A DNA stretch of 49,901 nucleotides from Acidobacteriota bacterium (GTDB taxonomy: Bacteria > Acidobacteriota > Terriglobia > Terriglobales > Acidobacteriaceae), in NCBI GenBank assembly GCA_013285705.1, contig JABDHA010000026.1, forward strand, positions 1 through 49,901, read 5' to 3'. Position numbers and translations under genes: made by a program. The notes under the pieces were generated by a model that was given only the letters and a program-made list of their open reading frames with translations, ran no database searches and was not told where the DNA came from. Numbering within the stretch: position 1 is the first letter of the stretch; every line of letters begins with the position of its first letter. Shown here piece after piece: positions 35,414 through 43,478 of this stretch.

Positions 35414-35971
35414 ATGTTTCTGGAGTCGAATAGTTCATCCTCCGCAGAAGTTGTTGGTTTAGAACATATCGACAGCCTGTACAGCTACGCATTGGTACTG
35501 ACTCGCAATCGCACAGACGCAGAGGACCTGGTCCAAGAGACATATGTCCGCGCGCTAAAAGCGATGGTGCGGCTGAAAGCCGAAAGCAATGTAAAGAGCT
35601 GGCTATTCACCATCTTGCGCAATATCTGGCTCAACCAATTGCGGCATCGCCGTATCGCGCCTCAGCTTGTCGAGATGGATCTGGACGGAAGCACTGACGG
35701 TATCAGCGTCGAGGTCTCACACAATCCTCATGCAATTTATGTGGGCGCGATGGAGTGCAACTTAGTACGTGAAGCCATTCAACGGCTCCCTCCTGCGTTT
35801 CGTGAAGTTATTCTGCTGCGTGAGTACGAAGAGCTGTCTTATCAGGAAATCGCCACGATCTTGGAATGCCCAATAGGAACAGTCATGTCTCGCTTGGCAC
35901 GGGCGCGATCGAAACTGAGAATATTGCTACGTGCAGCAGACCTCCGTGCAAGATCAAAAGGAGATCGTTGA
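35414..35971 (+). CDS. ECF RNA polymerase sigma factor 2
   Basis: 185 residues from ATG 35414. Region 2: LYSYALVLTRNRTDAEDLVQETYVRALKAM and ESNVKSWLFTILRNIWLNQLRHRR. Region 4: IQRLPPAFREVILLREYEELSYQEIATILECPIGTVMSRLARARSKLRILL. Length and composition are those of a normal group-4 sigma factor. The ribosome site is unclear. A GTG-started mini-frame follows two bases after its stop, where an anti-sigma gene is usually found. Regulation by the upstream sigma-54 promoter is inferred. Confidence 0.9.
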   Translation: MFLESNSSSSAEVVGLEHIDSLYSYALVLTRNRTDAEDLVQETYVRALKAMVRLKAESNVKSWLFTILRNIWLNQLRHRRIAPQLVEMDLDGSTDGISVEVSHNPHAIYVGAMECNLVREAIQRLPPAFREVILLREYEELSYQEIATILECPIGTVMSRLARARSKLRILLRAADLRARSKGDR

Positions 35972-35972
35972 G

Positions 35973-36026
35973 GTGAATACTGAGAATGCGCGTGATTCCA
36001 AACTCCACTATGAGGAAGCTAGCTGA
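35973..36026 (+). CDS. 17-residue mini-ORF in anti-sigma position
   Basis: GTG 35973 has AAGGAG about ten bases upstream and opens MNTENARDSKLHYEEAS before a stop. Its placement right after an ECF gene is that of an anti-sigma factor, and the charged start would suit one, but it ends after 17 codons. It could be the stub of a lost anti-sigma gene. The stretch to 36246 shows no further open frame of quality. Confidence 0.3.
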   Translation: MNTENARDSKLHYEEAS

Positions 36027-36246
36027 GGAGCTTTTGCAGCTTTTCGCGCCGACGTAGCAATCGTGGGTTTCCGAATCTCTACCTGCCTACGCCCGCAGAT
36101 GGAAGTTTCTGTCCCCTCGGCCATTCCAAGACCCTGATAAATACGATCGGGCGGCTGATTCTGGAGCTAACATTGCGTGCCGCCCTCCAGATTCGCCGGG
36201 TTTCCTGAGCGTCCTCGCGAGATCGTTATCCAAATAGTTGGCCGAT

Positions 36247-37881
36247 TCACTCCGGCAAGGCAAAACTGAATAGATCGGAGCCTGACGCAATGGCGACGTA
36301 CTGTTTGCCTTGTACCGCATAGCTCATCGGGGATGCGTGAAGAGTTTGCCCGGTGTTAAAGTGCCACAGCGACTTGCCGGTCTTGGCATCGGCCGCTTCA
36401 AAAAAATCTGCATCATCGGCAAAAAAGACAAGGCCGGTCGCGGTTGTCATGACGCCACCCCAGGAATGAGAATCCCCTGCTTGTGGGTAGCGCCATACAA
36501 AAGTCTTCGTTTGGGGATCGAAGGCGAGAAGGATCCGTTGCGTTTTGTCGTTTGAATCGTGCTTGGTTCCCGTTGAGTAGTACTCTCGGCCCTCTTCAAA
36601 TGAGGCTGGTTTTACAAAATATACCGAGCACCCCTCGAAAGCCAAAAAGTAGAACAGGTGTGTCGCTTCGCTATAAGAAGGCGAGAACCAGTTGGTAGCA
36701 CCTACAACGCCGGGGCAAATCAGCGTTCCATCTGGGGTCGGCTTTAAATCGGTAGTCATTGGACGACCATTGGCGTCCACTCCTGTCGCCCAATTAATCT
36801 TCTTTGCAAATGGTGTAGCCGATAGGAATTTTCCATTGGTTCGATCAAGGAGATAGACAAACCCATTTCGGTTTGCCTCGATCAGAAGCTTTCTCGGTTC
36901 TCCCTGATATTGCATGTCTACCAGGACGGGTGTTTCCACACCATCGTAGTCATATAGATCATGCGGTGTGAATTGGAAGTGCCATTTCAATTTTCCGGTA
37001 TCCGGATCGATCGCCAGTACACACGCGGTGTAAAGGTCATCGCCGGGCCGCACGCTGTCATCGTAATCCGGCGCTGCGTTGCTGGTGCCCCAGTATAGGG
37101 TATTCAGCTCTGGATCATATGTTCCCGGCATCCAGGTTGTCCCGCCACCGTGCAGATAACTATCTCCAGGCCAGCTTGAAGAGCCGACTTCTCCCGGGCC
37201 GGGAATCGTCCACAGACGCCATGCCAACTTGCCTGATATAGAGTCGTAGGCCGCAAGAAAGCCGCGAACTCCGTCGTCCCCGCCTGAGGTTCCTACTAGT
37301 ACTTTATCTTTTACGATCAGTGGAGCACTCGTAGCTCCGTAGTTCTTGTTCCAGTTGGCGTATGCCACGTCCCAGATCAGGTTTCCCGATCGTGCGTCCA
37401 GGCACAAGAGGTGAGCATTGTCGGTTTCCATGTAAAGTCGCGTGCCCAAGAGAGCAACACCGCGGCTGATATGCCCAGAGGCGTCATCGATCAAGCCCTG
37501 AGAAACGGGCCGAGAGTAGTGCCACAGGATCTGTCCGGTTTGCGCATTGAGGGCATATGCATCATTGGAAGCCGTGACATACATGATCCCATTCGCAACC
37601 ACCGGGGTAACTTCAAGAATGCCGGCATTTCTGCTGTGGAAGACCCATTGAGCCTGAAGATTTTTGACATTTTGCGGCGTGATTTGCGTAAGGCTGCTAA
37701 AGCGCCTTCCTGTGTAATCACCGTTGTAAGAAGGCCAGTCGTCTTTAATCGTTCGAGAGAGCAGCTGTGAGGCTTGTACGCCTGGAGCACGTGCGACGGA
37801 TGGATCACTATCCTGCCCTCTCAAGGGAATAGACAACATATACGCGCATACGGCGATTAGCCATCTCCTCTGTAGCCTCAT
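36247..37881 (-). CDS. Periplasmic PQQ-dependent alcohol/sugar dehydrogenase
   Basis: 544 residues from ATG 37881, which lies four bases after the previous gene's stop, with AAGGA upstream. Signal peptide RRWLIAVCAYMLSIPLRGQ. Eight-bladed quinoprotein propeller: DWPSYNGDYTGRRFSSLTQI at the start, W-motifs such as ALNAQTGQILWHY, AYDSISGKLAWR, AIDPDTGKLKWHF and ADAKTGKSLWHF. Calcium/PQQ ligands by family: the usual Glu site reads SGGDDGVRG (Asp instead), Asn in YWGTSNAAP, catalytic Asp in HDLYDYDGVETP. No fused heme domain, so electrons must go to a separate cytochrome, for which the diheme protein at 41558 is a candidate. Last gene of the cluster. Confidence 0.88.
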   Translation of the reverse strand: MRLQRRWLIAVCAYMLSIPLRGQDSDPSVARAPGVQASQLLSRTIKDDWPSYNGDYTGRRFSSLTQITPQNVKNLQAQWVFHSRNAGILEVTPVVANGIMYVTASNDAYALNAQTGQILWHYSRPVSQGLIDDASGHISRGVALLGTRLYMETDNAHLLCLDARSGNLIWDVAYANWNKNYGATSAPLIVKDKVLVGTSGGDDGVRGFLAAYDSISGKLAWRLWTIPGPGEVGSSSWPGDSYLHGGGTTWMPGTYDPELNTLYWGTSNAAPDYDDSVRPGDDLYTACVLAIDPDTGKLKWHFQFTPHDLYDYDGVETPVLVDMQYQGEPRKLLIEANRNGFVYLLDRTNGKFLSATPFAKKINWATGVDANGRPMTTDLKPTPDGTLICPGVVGATNWFSPSYSEATHLFYFLAFEGCSVYFVKPASFEEGREYYSTGTKHDSNDKTQRILLAFDPQTKTFVWRYPQAGDSHSWGGVMTTATGLVFFADDADFFEAADAKTGKSLWHFNTGQTLHASPMSYAVQGKQYVAIASGSDLFSFALPE

Positions 37882-37885
37882 GTGG

Positions 37886-39262
37886 TCAGCGTCCTTCATC
37901 CCTTCCGGTTACAAATACCTCGCCGAGAGCTCCGCGATCGAGCCCGCTGCTATCGATCAAGTGAACCGAGACTCGCGCCACCCTCTTAGTCGTGGTTATC
38001 GTTTGTGAGAGCTGGACTAGATCTTGCGGTTGAACCGATTGGAGGGAAACCTCCTCCGTTTCTGCGCCACCTTCATCGTAAAGATTTGCCTTCAGCGTGC
38101 CGGGGAAGAAGACGCCAAAACTGCCCGAAAGTTCGAGCTTCCCGGCACTGTTCTTTGCGACGAGAGGTCGACCCACCAAGCCCGCGTCGGTAACGGTTTT
38201 CAAGTCGGGGCTCATACGCGACGGAAACCAGTAACTATCCATTGCGTATGTTTCGCCGGGTGCCAAGACCGCCATAGGGCTGTTAAGTTCTGCCTCCATA
38301 TAGTAGGGAGTCTCTTTAAGATTTCTTGAGGTCAGGTAGGGCATACCCTGCGCATTCAGTTGCACCGTGGGTCCGTTCTTGTAGAAGATAACCGAAGCCT
38401 TGTCGGGATAATCTGACCCCTCGATGTACCTGGTCTTTTCGACCATCGCATAGTGCGTTGCGCCATCGACTAACGCGATCCAACCGGCGGTTGAGTCGAG
38501 CCACACCTCGTTTTCGAGGTATCTCCAATTGAGCCGAAAGAGTCCATCCTTTACGCTAAAAGAGGGATCATTCGCCAGCCCATCGCGGACATGGTAGCCG
38601 TTCAAGTATGAGGAGCGGGGATTGAGCGGGGCAAAGGCCCAAAAGTCATGATTGTACTGGTTGGGATCGCTGGCGTCGGACAAATCATACTGAGAGACGG
38701 ACTGCACAGACCAGGCGATCGAGTGGCCCGTGATGTTTTTCGTAATTGCATGAAAGAAGATTTCAGGGGAGTCACTGCCGATACTTATCTCACGTGTGTA
38801 TTGAAGGCCCGTAGGCGGGTCCGGCGGGCCTTCCAACCGCACGGTGCAGCGATTGTTTTGTGACGGAATCGAGAAGGCATATGCGCCGTCATCAAGAGGA
38901 GTGGACGCTCCTGTCCAGTGCTGCTCGTCATCATTGCCTTCGGGTAAGGGCCAAATCTTGTCCCCACCATAGTTGATCCAACGGCCGGCAGCCTCGGCCG
39001 GGGAAATGTACTTGCCTTTGTAAACCTGGTTGACGAATAAATAGGGGTGTCCATTGAAACTGACCTGCATCAGCCGACCGCCCAGCTGAGGAACAAAGGT
39101 CAACTTCACCCATTCGTTCGCTACCTCCTGGGCTTGCCAACCGTCGAAGACGACTGCATGAATTTGACATGAAGACGATGGAGCGGGTGTGGAATGCTGA
39201 GCACTCGCCGAGGAGACCACTAGAGCAAAGGCAAGGAAGCAACTGACGGCAGTTGATCTCAT
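37886..39262 (-). CDS. Exported DUF4380 protein, mutarotase-like
   Basis: 458 residues from ATG 39262, overlapping the previous gene by four bases (ATGA). Signal peptide STAVSCFLAFALVVSSASAQ. The start of the mature part (EWVKLTFVPQLGGRLMQVSFNGHPYLFVNQVYKGKY) and INYGGDKIWPLPEGNDDEQHW match DUF4380, whose sheet pattern (xLxxVPxxGGRIxxxxxxG) resembles galactose mutarotase-type folds. A role in presenting one sugar anomer to the dehydrogenase encoded next would fit, but this is inference. Confidence 0.75.
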   Translation of the reverse strand: MRSTAVSCFLAFALVVSSASAQHSTPAPSSSCQIHAVVFDGWQAQEVANEWVKLTFVPQLGGRLMQVSFNGHPYLFVNQVYKGKYISPAEAAGRWINYGGDKIWPLPEGNDDEQHWTGASTPLDDGAYAFSIPSQNNRCTVRLEGPPDPPTGLQYTREISIGSDSPEIFFHAITKNITGHSIAWSVQSVSQYDLSDASDPNQYNHDFWAFAPLNPRSSYLNGYHVRDGLANDPSFSVKDGLFRLNWRYLENEVWLDSTAGWIALVDGATHYAMVEKTRYIEGSDYPDKASVIFYKNGPTVQLNAQGMPYLTSRNLKETPYYMEAELNSPMAVLAPGETYAMDSYWFPSRMSPDLKTVTDAGLVGRPLVAKNSAGKLELSGSFGVFFPGTLKANLYDEGGAETEEVSLQSVQPQDLVQLSQTITTTKRVARVSVHLIDSSGLDRGALGEVFVTGRDEGR

Positions 39263-40521
39263 CTACGTGTGCCCTTGTCAACATGGCCGGTCGGTGAGTG
39301 TTTTACCGCGATGAAGGAGATTTGCTCGGTAGCCTCATTGTGCACTTCGAAGTTCTGCTGCAGCGCCGATCTGGCGGGATAACCGCCCTTAAAAAACTTG
39401 CCATATATCGCGTTCACTCGATCGGCATCCTGTATCTGGCGCAAATAGACGGTACTGAAAACAACGTCGGAGAAATCCATGTCGGCTTCTTGCAATCCAT
39501 CCAAAAGATTGCGCATGGACTGGCGCAGTTGCAGCTCAAGGTCAGGCGTGACGATTCCTTGATCTGGAATGAAGCCATCTTTAGCAGAAAGATATAGAGT
39601 GTCGCCATAGAGAATGCCGGGGCTGGCTGTGGGGCTCGGGGGCATATTTCTTGGCCGAATCGCTTTGCGTTTGCTGAGGTCTGCTCCGGCAATGCAACTA
39701 AATACGATGTGATCCCCTTTAGGGAGACCGACGACTTGGATGGTCCCGCGGCCTGGTGTATTGCCGAATTCAAAATAACTCGCGTAAATCTTACCCATGA
39801 CGTCGTATTGCCCACCGGTGCTCATATAGGGATTCACCCATAGGACATTCTTCATGCTTAGCTGGGCAGCCTTGAGCACGTTATTTACATTTTCGAGAGC
39901 TTGCCTGACTTCTCCGGAAAAGTCAGACGCCTGTCTCCCGGTGAGTGGATCCCGACCTCCCTGCGCCGACAGGTACATGATTTCACCTGCCCGGATTGCA
40001 GGCGGATCCACGTGCGGGCCTCGCGCCCAGCCTGCTGGCCAAATCGCTTCTCTGTGAATCGTGTCTGCAACGGCAATGCAATTGATTTCCACCTTTTCCC
40101 CATCTGGAAGAGCGGCAACCGTGAGAACAGTTCGCGCTGGAGGGCTTTGGCCGATTGTCTGCCAATAAATCTCATCCATGCCTGCCACGTCCTGCTCATC
40201 CGTGAGATAGATGTTCATCCAAACAACATTGCCAAAATTCATGCTTGCGCCCTTCAGCACAGCCTGGACGTTGCTTAGCGCTTGCGCGACTTGTTCGGCG
40301 AACCCCGGTGGACGTGTGCCGTCGAGCTTACGGCTTCCTTGACCGGATATGTAGAGCGTGCTCCCGGTCAGAATGCCAGGACTATAGAACGAATCGGCAG
40401 CTGCATGGCCCTGCGGCTGAATGACTTTGAGTCCGGAGTCCTGGGCAACAAGATTGAGCCCGAACGCGCAGAAAAAAAGGCAGGCAAAGGATGGAAGGCT
40501 GCGCTTGAACCGATCGATCAT
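39259..40521 (-). CDS. Exported three-domain RidA (enamine/imine deaminase) fusion
   Basis: 420 residues from ATG 40521 with GGAGGAG-like site upstream. Signal peptide FACLFFCAFGLNLVAQ. Three RidA/YjgF domains in tandem, about 32-152, 160-280 and 288-408. Each keeps the arginine that binds the substrate carboxylate: SPPARTVL (R130), TPGRGTIQ (R258), YPARSALQ (R384). Only the first keeps the Glu of the E. coli RidA active site (KVEINCIAV, E145). RidA normally acts in the cytosol, hydrolysing reactive enamines and imines released by PLP enzymes to keto acids and ammonia. Export and a triplicate single chain, mimicking the trimer, are unusual. The Tat-exported PLP enzyme of this cluster is a logical partner. 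Confidence 0.88.
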   Translation of the reverse strand: MIDRFKRSLPSFACLFFCAFGLNLVAQDSGLKVIQPQGHAAADSFYSPGILTGSTLYISGQGSRKLDGTRPPGFAEQVAQALSNVQAVLKGASMNFGNVVWMNIYLTDEQDVAGMDEIYWQTIGQSPPARTVLTVAALPDGEKVEINCIAVADTIHREAIWPAGWARGPHVDPPAIRAGEIMYLSAQGGRDPLTGRQASDFSGEVRQALENVNNVLKAAQLSMKNVLWVNPYMSTGGQYDVMGKIYASYFEFGNTPGRGTIQVVGLPKGDHIVFSCIAGADLSKRKAIRPRNMPPSPTASPGILYGDTLYLSAKDGFIPDQGIVTPDLELQLRQSMRNLLDGLQEADMDFSDVVFSTVYLRQIQDADRVNAIYGKFFKGGYPARSALQQNFEVHNEATEQISFIAVKHSPTGHVDKGTRR

Positions 40522-40536
40522 TTCTCCTCCGGGAGA

Positions 40537-41571
40537 TTAGTGCACTTGTAAGTAGGAAACGAATCCATGTGCTCGGGTCCGTAATTTGTACACAGATGTC
40601 GTTGCAGTAATGTACAGGGTTGAGTAGTCGGGGTCTCCCCATGCGAGATTTGCCGGCTGCTCGGGAACTACGATGGTCCCCAGATGAACGCCATGCGGGG
40701 ACCATACCCATATACCCCTTGGTCCTACCACATATAGATTGCCATTTCGATCAACCTTCATGCCGTCCGGTACACCGTCATCTGGACCACCTGGCTCTGT
40801 ACCGAAGATCCGCCCGTTGCTCAATCTACCGTCCGCGTGAAAGTCGTATACGTGGATATTTCGCTGGGTGGAGTCATCAACATACAACTTGGTGCCGTCT
40901 GGAGAAAACGCGAGTCCATTCGGATCTTCCAGATCCTTTGTCAGCAGTTGAAGTTGACCGTCTGGAGCGATGCGAAAGACGCCTTTAAAGGTGAGTTCCT
41001 GTTTTTGCCCGCGAGGCAAGTCAGATGTTGGATCAGTAAAGTAAATAGCGCCATCCGGACCGAGCACCACGTCGTTGGGACTGTTCAAACGCTTGCCTTG
41101 GTAATGATCCGCGACTATTTTGTAGCTTTTGCCATCGGGCGACAGACGGATGATCGCCCGCAGAACGCTGGCACAATCTAAAAGACGATGTTGTCGATCA
41201 TAGGTATTGCCATCGGGATCGCCCAGAGAAATGATTTCCTGTTTTTGACCAGTGGAAGTGTTTACCTTGAAAATTTTGTTGAGAGTTTCATCGCTCACCC
41301 AGAGATAACCGGAGCTATCCCAAACAGGCCCCTCGGTAAAACCGAAGCCCGAAGCCAGCTTGGCCAGCTGTGCTTTTCGTTCAAAGAGAGTCCAAAACTC
41401 GGGTGTAAGGGCTTGAAGTTCGAACGCCACCTTGTTCGTTTCTCCATAGCCGAGGCGGCGGGCTGATCCAGCAATCAGCAGCAAGGTCAAAGCGGCTATC
41501 GCAACCTTACGGATGACGATGTTGAACCACGAGTCCTTGGAGCGAAACAATAAGTGATTATTCGTCATCAT
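40537..41571 (-). CDS. Exported SMP-30/gluconolactonase-type lactonase
   Basis: 344 residues from ATG 41571, overlapping the end of the cytochrome gene by 14 bases. N-terminal hydrophobic export signal VIRKVAIAALTLLLIAGSA. Six-bladed SMP-30 propeller with metal-site residues: Glu in GFGFTEGPVWDSSG, Asn in RLNSPNDVVLGPDGAIYFTDP, Asp in LAFSPDGTKLYVDDS. Family enzymes hydrolyse aldonolactones to aldonic acids. Following PQQ-type oxidation of a sugar at C1, a lactone is the direct product, so the role fits the cluster. Confidence 0.85.
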   Translation of the reverse strand: MMTNNHLLFRSKDSWFNIVIRKVAIAALTLLLIAGSARRLGYGETNKVAFELQALTPEFWTLFERKAQLAKLASGFGFTEGPVWDSSGYLWVSDETLNKIFKVNTSTGQKQEIISLGDPDGNTYDRQHRLLDCASVLRAIIRLSPDGKSYKIVADHYQGKRLNSPNDVVLGPDGAIYFTDPTSDLPRGQKQELTFKGVFRIAPDGQLQLLTKDLEDPNGLAFSPDGTKLYVDDSTQRNIHVYDFHADGRLSNGRIFGTEPGGPDDGVPDGMKVDRNGNLYVVGPRGIWVWSPHGVHLGTIVVPEQPANLAWGDPDYSTLYITATTSVYKLRTRAHGFVSYLQVH

Positions 41572-42394
41572 CGTCAGACTTTGAAGAGTGTGTCGGGGAG
41601 CGCTTGGAGTTTTCACTTCCCACGTGAAGGAGATAACTGACCAGGTCATTTATCTGTTTGTCATTCAACATCGATCCGTAGTTGACCGGCATGAGCGAGT
41701 GAGACCCAAGATCTATGTGGGTGAGTTGCGACTTCTGAAAAAAATGAAAGTCTCCATCCATTGTCTGGATGGAAACGGAAAAATTATCGTCCACCTTGAG
41801 CATTCCAGTGAACTTCTGACCTGTTTGCGTCACGACGGTTGTAGCCTTCTTCTGGGGAGGCAAATTCTTTTCAGGATCCAAAATCACGCCTCGGATCTGG
41901 TCGGCGCTCTCATCCGCTCCGTAAAGCGAAAGATCACCGCCAATAAAGCCACCTTTCCCGTTGACCATATGGCATTTTGCGCATCGCGCTCCGCCAAAGA
42001 AAAGAGCTTCTCCTCCCTTCGGGTTTCCGGAAAGCTTGATGTCGGTTCGCCGCCCTTGTAGGTTTCGTAAATATCGAACAATAGCGGTCAACTTCTCTTG
42101 GCCGAGCGAACCAAAGCCAGGCATACCAGTCCCGGGGATTCCATCTTTCGCGATCGCAATCAGGTCTGAGTCGGCGAGTTGCTGCACATCATGAGCAGTT
42201 GCGATGTCCGGTGCGTGTTCGCCGCCGCGACCATCGGCACCGTGACAGCTCCCGCAGTTGGAGGCGAAGAGCATCGACCCTTGAACATCCGCTGCATTAG
42301 GAGTGCTTGCCGGTTGTTGTGCGCGCAGATTCGTGATCGATACCAATCCAAGCAGTAAACATTGGATGGAGATCATCTGCCACCGACTCATCAT
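41558..42394 (-). CDS. Exported diheme cytochrome c
   Basis: 278 residues from ATG 42394 (AGAGG upstream). Signal peptide ISIQCLLLGLVSITNLRAQ. Two heme motifs: CGSCH at residues 47-51 with the axial Met probably in GMPGFGSLG, and CAKCH at 138-142 in LFFGGARCAKCHMVNGKGGFIGGDL. A C-terminal acidic tail (KSDDDDE) ends the protein. It is the likely electron acceptor for the PQQ dehydrogenase. Its signal-peptide region shares a 26-bp identical stretch with the intergenic DNA at 44820. Confidence 0.88.
   Translation of the reverse strand: MMSRWQMISIQCLLLGLVSITNLRAQQPASTPNAADVQGSMLFASNCGSCHGADGRGGEHAPDIATAHDVQQLADSDLIAIAKDGIPGTGMPGFGSLGQEKLTAIVRYLRNLQGRRTDIKLSGNPKGGEALFFGGARCAKCHMVNGKGGFIGGDLSLYGADESADQIRGVILDPEKNLPPQKKATTVVTQTGQKFTGMLKVDDNFSVSIQTMDGDFHFFQKSQLTHIDLGSHSLMPVNYGSMLNDKQINDLVSYLLHVGSENSKRSPTHSSKSDDDDE
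42312..42337. repeat. 26-bp direct repeat, copy 1
   Basis: Identical to 44820-44845 over 26 bases (starts GGTTGTTGTGCGCG, ends CAGATTCGTGAT). This copy encodes the end of the diheme cytochrome signal peptide, ITNLRAQQP, on the minus strand. Confidence 0.85.
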
Positions 42395-42458
42395 TCGCCA
42401 AAGACCTCTTTCAGCGTTCGATACCCTCTGTGCCAGCACCAGGCTTGCACCCAGGGCC

Positions 42459-43478
42459 TTAGTGTTCTGCGCCAATTTGCACCATACCCGGGTACCACGA
42501 GCGCACCGCGAGAATACGTGACTTGACGTTGGCGTCACTGTAATATCCGACAGTGCAGTTGAGCCGGAAGAAATAGGCATCCCCCGCTTTGGCGGGATGC
42601 CGTCCCGCGATTCCGTCCATTCCGCTCCCTGCGACCATCACGCCGTGGCCGCTCAAGACCAGATAAATCTCCTCTTCGCGCTCGTGGTGATGAGGAAAGT
42701 TAGTACCGCCCGGCGCGATTTCCATCAGGAAGAGGCTGGTCAAAACGCGTCCCGCCGCAATGCGGTCGCGCTTACTGTCGACATCCCCCATCAGCAGACG
42801 GTAACGGGTCGAATCAGGGTGACCGCTCACCGTAGCTGTCGGCACATCCTCAATGTTGGCCTTTAGAGGCTGCGGCGGTGGCTGAGTTTTCTCAAAGCCT
42901 TTCGTGCGAAAACCCATAATGATCACGGTTGTTGGCGTATCAGATTTATTGCTCAGAGCATGCGCAACCGTTGATGGAATATATAAGTAGTCTTCTTTCT
43001 TAAGCGAGACTATTGCATCTCCGTACTTCACGGAGCCGGTGCCTTCGAGCACCACGTACACTTGGTCTTCGTCTGGATATTGAACCAAACCGCAGACGCC
43101 GTTCGGATCAATTACCGCTTCTCCATAACGTGCTATTCCGACGACTACAGATGGATCCGAGTCTCCCTGGCCGAACAACGCCCGGTAGTGGCACGTCTTT
43201 GTCGTAATATCTGACTGCTTCTCCCCGACCGCAGAAGTGTCACGAGAAAGAAAGGTGGGATCGATCTTACGGTCGTTCGCGTGTAGCAGAGGTGCGCAGA
43301 AAATTCCTATGAGCAAAGCGACGAGCCTGACGGCATGGCGTCGGCTGCCTGCCCCATGGCGTATTGCGATCAAAGAAAGTTTCTCGAGGTTTAGGTATCT
43401 GTTCACTGCGTTCGACCCAGCATGAATCTGGTACACCACGTGTTTTGCGATTACGTTTTTATAAGCTGAAGAAGGCAC
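42459..43478 (-). CDS. Exported bicupin
   Basis: 339 residues from GTG 43478, immediately after the upstream stop codon; no internal ATG precedes the export signal VRLVALLIGIFCAPLLHAND at about residue 50, so the real start may be a later TTG. Two cupin barrels follow. The first (DEDQVYVVLEGTGSVKYGD) lacks the metal histidines. The second has TNFPHHHEREEEIYLVLSGHGVMVAG, with the three-His/Glu metal site. Cupins include isomerases, epimerases and dioxygenases of sugar and carboxylate metabolism. Its position in the cluster suggests a step on the same substrate. Confidence 0.75.
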   Translation of the reverse strand: MPSSAYKNVIAKHVVYQIHAGSNAVNRYLNLEKLSLIAIRHGAGSRRHAVRLVALLIGIFCAPLLHANDRKIDPTFLSRDTSAVGEKQSDITTKTCHYRALFGQGDSDPSVVVGIARYGEAVIDPNGVCGLVQYPDEDQVYVVLEGTGSVKYGDAIVSLKKEDYLYIPSTVAHALSNKSDTPTTVIIMGFRTKGFEKTQPPPQPLKANIEDVPTATVSGHPDSTRYRLLMGDVDSKRDRIAAGRVLTSLFLMEIAPGGTNFPHHHEREEEIYLVLSGHGVMVAGSGMDGIAGRHPAKAGDAYFFRLNCTVGYYSDANVKSRILAVRSWYPGMVQIGAEH

